Positions 63,041-64,000 of a stretch of 64,000 nucleotides of DNA are shown piece by piece. Within the stretch, counting starts at the first letter, position 1; the number at the start of each line of letters is the position of its first letter. A program made the position numbers and the translations under genes. This DNA is from Glacieibacterium sp965200405 (GTDB lineage: Bacteria > Pseudomonadota > Alphaproteobacteria > Sphingomonadales > Sphingomonadaceae): positions 3,286,001 through 3,350,000 of the forward strand of contig NZ_OZ241356.1 in assembly GCF_965200405.1 (NCBI RefSeq). Reading direction: 5' to 3'. Below the pieces are notes generated by a model. That model was not told where the DNA came from and searched no databases. It saw only the letters and a program-made list of their open reading frames with translations.

Positions 63041-64000
63041 TCCCGGCCCGGCTGGGCGTCGTGCTGGTCAACTGGCGCGGCGCAGCGGACACCGTCGAAT
63101 GCCTCGAAGCGCTGTTGCGCAGCGATTGTCCGCTTCGCGTCGTCGTCGTCGACAATGCATCGGGAGACGGCTCGGCGGAGGCCATCGAGGCTTGGGCGAG
63201 CGGCGACCGCCCTGCCCCGCCCGTTGCAGGCTCGCTGGCACGACTGACCGATCCGCCGTTGCCAAAGCCGCTGGCGTTGACCCGCCTGACTGCTGCGCAG
63301 AGCCTGATCGACGACGCCCGGGCGGCACTGACCCTGATCGATTCGGGCGGAAATCTCGGTTTTGCCGGGGGAAACAACGTCGGTGTCCGGCACCTGCTCC
63401 GCGACCCCGGCATCGACTATATCTGGCTGCTCAACAACGACACGGTGGTCGAACCCGATGCCGCGGCGGCGCTGGTGGCGCGGATGGATGCGACGCCGAA
63501 CGTCGGCATGTGCGGCACGGTCGTGCGCTTTTATCACCGGCCCGACACCATCCAGGCGCTCGGCGGCAGCAGCTTCGACATGCGGACCGGCCAGTCGCGT
63601 CATATCGGCAACGGACAGCCGGCCAGCGCCCCGATCGATTCGGCGCGGGTCATCGGCGAGACGGCGATGGTGCTGGGCGCTTCGCTCGCCGTGTCGCGGC
63701 CGTTCCTCGACGTCGTTGGATTGATGGAGGAACGCTATTTCCTCTACTTCGAGGAGATCGACTGGGCGGTCCGTAACGATGGGCGCTTTCGCACCGCATT
63801 CGCCGACAAGGCGGTGGTCTATCACAAGGAAGGCGGCTCGATCGGTTCGAGCGGCACTGCCGGCACGCGCAGCACCACGTCCGAATATTACCTGCTGCGG
63901 TCGCGCCTGCAATTCGTCCGCCGCCACCGGCCAAAGCTGCTGCCTGTCCACTATGCGCTCGCCGTGACGCAGATCGCGCGGCGGCTGCTGCGCGGGCAGC
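63028..64000 (+). CDS. GT2 family glycosyltransferase (C-terminus outside window)
   Basis: From ATG 63028 (inside the previous gene's last codons) an open frame runs to the window end, at least 324 residues. LGVVLVNWRGAADT, VVVDNASGDGS, GGNLGFAGGNN, WLLNNDTVVE and YFLYFEEIDWAVR are the motifs of rhamnosyl-type GT2 enzymes (RfbF/WbbL-like). It probably belongs to the same exopolysaccharide unit assembly. The C-terminus is cut by the window. Confidence 0.93.
   Translation, partial: MESLIPARLGVVLVNWRGAADTVECLEALLRSDCPLRVVVVDNASGDGSAEAIEAWASGDRPAPPVAGSLARLTDPPLPKPLALTRLTAAQSLIDDARAALTLIDSGGNLGFAGGNNVGVRHLLRDPGIDYIWLLNNDTVVEPDAAAALVARMDATPNVGMCGTVVRFYHRPDTIQALGGSSFDMRTGQSRHIGNGQPASAPIDSARVIGETAMVLGASLAVSRPFLDVVGLMEERYFLYFEEIDWAVRNDGRFRTAFADKAVVYHKEGGSIGSSGTAGTRSTTSEYYLLRSRLQFVRRHRPKLLPVHYALAVTQIARRLLRGQ

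Overview
The window comes from a GC-rich alphaproteobacterium, most likely a member of the Sphingomonadales. The evidence is a complete hopanoid locus (hpnA to hpnN), a PEP-CTERM/exosortase exopolysaccharide cluster with a sphingomonad-style C-terminal sorting signal, and arginine succinyltransferase genes. Genes are tightly packed, with many 1-14 nt overlaps and frequent TTG and GTG starts. I saw no rRNA, tRNA, CRISPR array, phage or insertion sequence.

Layout. 1-9.1 kb: a partial GAF-GGDEF diguanylate cyclase, Kup potassium transporter, alanine dehydrogenase, a DNA-repair-like pair (radical SAM/HhH protein and DUF4130-UdgX fusion) and small envelope proteins. 9.1-27.5 kb: hopanoid biosynthesis. 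One strand carries MAPEG-hpnI-hpnJ-hpnK-hpnL. The other carries hpnA-hpnB-hpnC-hpnD-hpnE-shc-hpnG. Further on lie hpnH, hpnM, and hydrolase-DUF4345-hpnN. Together these make squalene, cyclise it, add the ribosyl side chain and cyclitol-ether head group, and move hopanoids to the outer membrane. 27.5-31.5 kb: TetR regulator, SelO AMPylase, a secreted cupin-like protein and an enoyl-CoA hydratase. 31.8-36.7 kb: arginine catabolism operon M20 peptidase-astA-astD-astB. 36.8-40.5 kb: small envelope proteins, a diacylglycerol-kinase-like lipid kinase, a metallophosphoesterase and a PAP2 phosphatase.

40.6-45.4 kb: a Kai clock-type operon, kaiC-kaiB-kaiB-hybrid histidine kinase, with two tandem kaiB genes and no kaiA. 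45.7-48.5 kb: a relic of a type VI secretion locus. It holds a 5' fragment of vgrG, a kinase C-lobe fragment, an apparently intact tssE, the 3' end of tagJ, and a CHAT (caspase-like) protease fragment, joined at visible scars. 48.6-50.7 kb: a glutaminyl cyclase, a short Myb/GcrA-like gene and a PEP-CTERM protein.

50.9-64 kb: exopolysaccharide and protein-sorting cluster. It contains an acyltransferase, undecaprenyl-phosphate sugar transferase, small exosortase accessory protein, EpsI, exosortase, CpsD-like ATPase with an altered P-loop, Wzz-like and Wza-like proteins, an outer-membrane beta-barrel, an AAA ATPase, a hexapeptide acyltransferase and two GT2 glycosyltransferases, the last cut by the window end.

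The most interesting points are the T6SS/CHAT relic, the double-kaiB operon with strikingly different synonymous codons in a near-identical peptide, and a dispersed 65-nt repeat. One copy of that repeat is translated in frame inside hpnG and another forms the whole hpnJ-hpnK gap. Also notable are an M20 hydrolase standing where astE would be expected, and a marked compositional shift across astD-astB.
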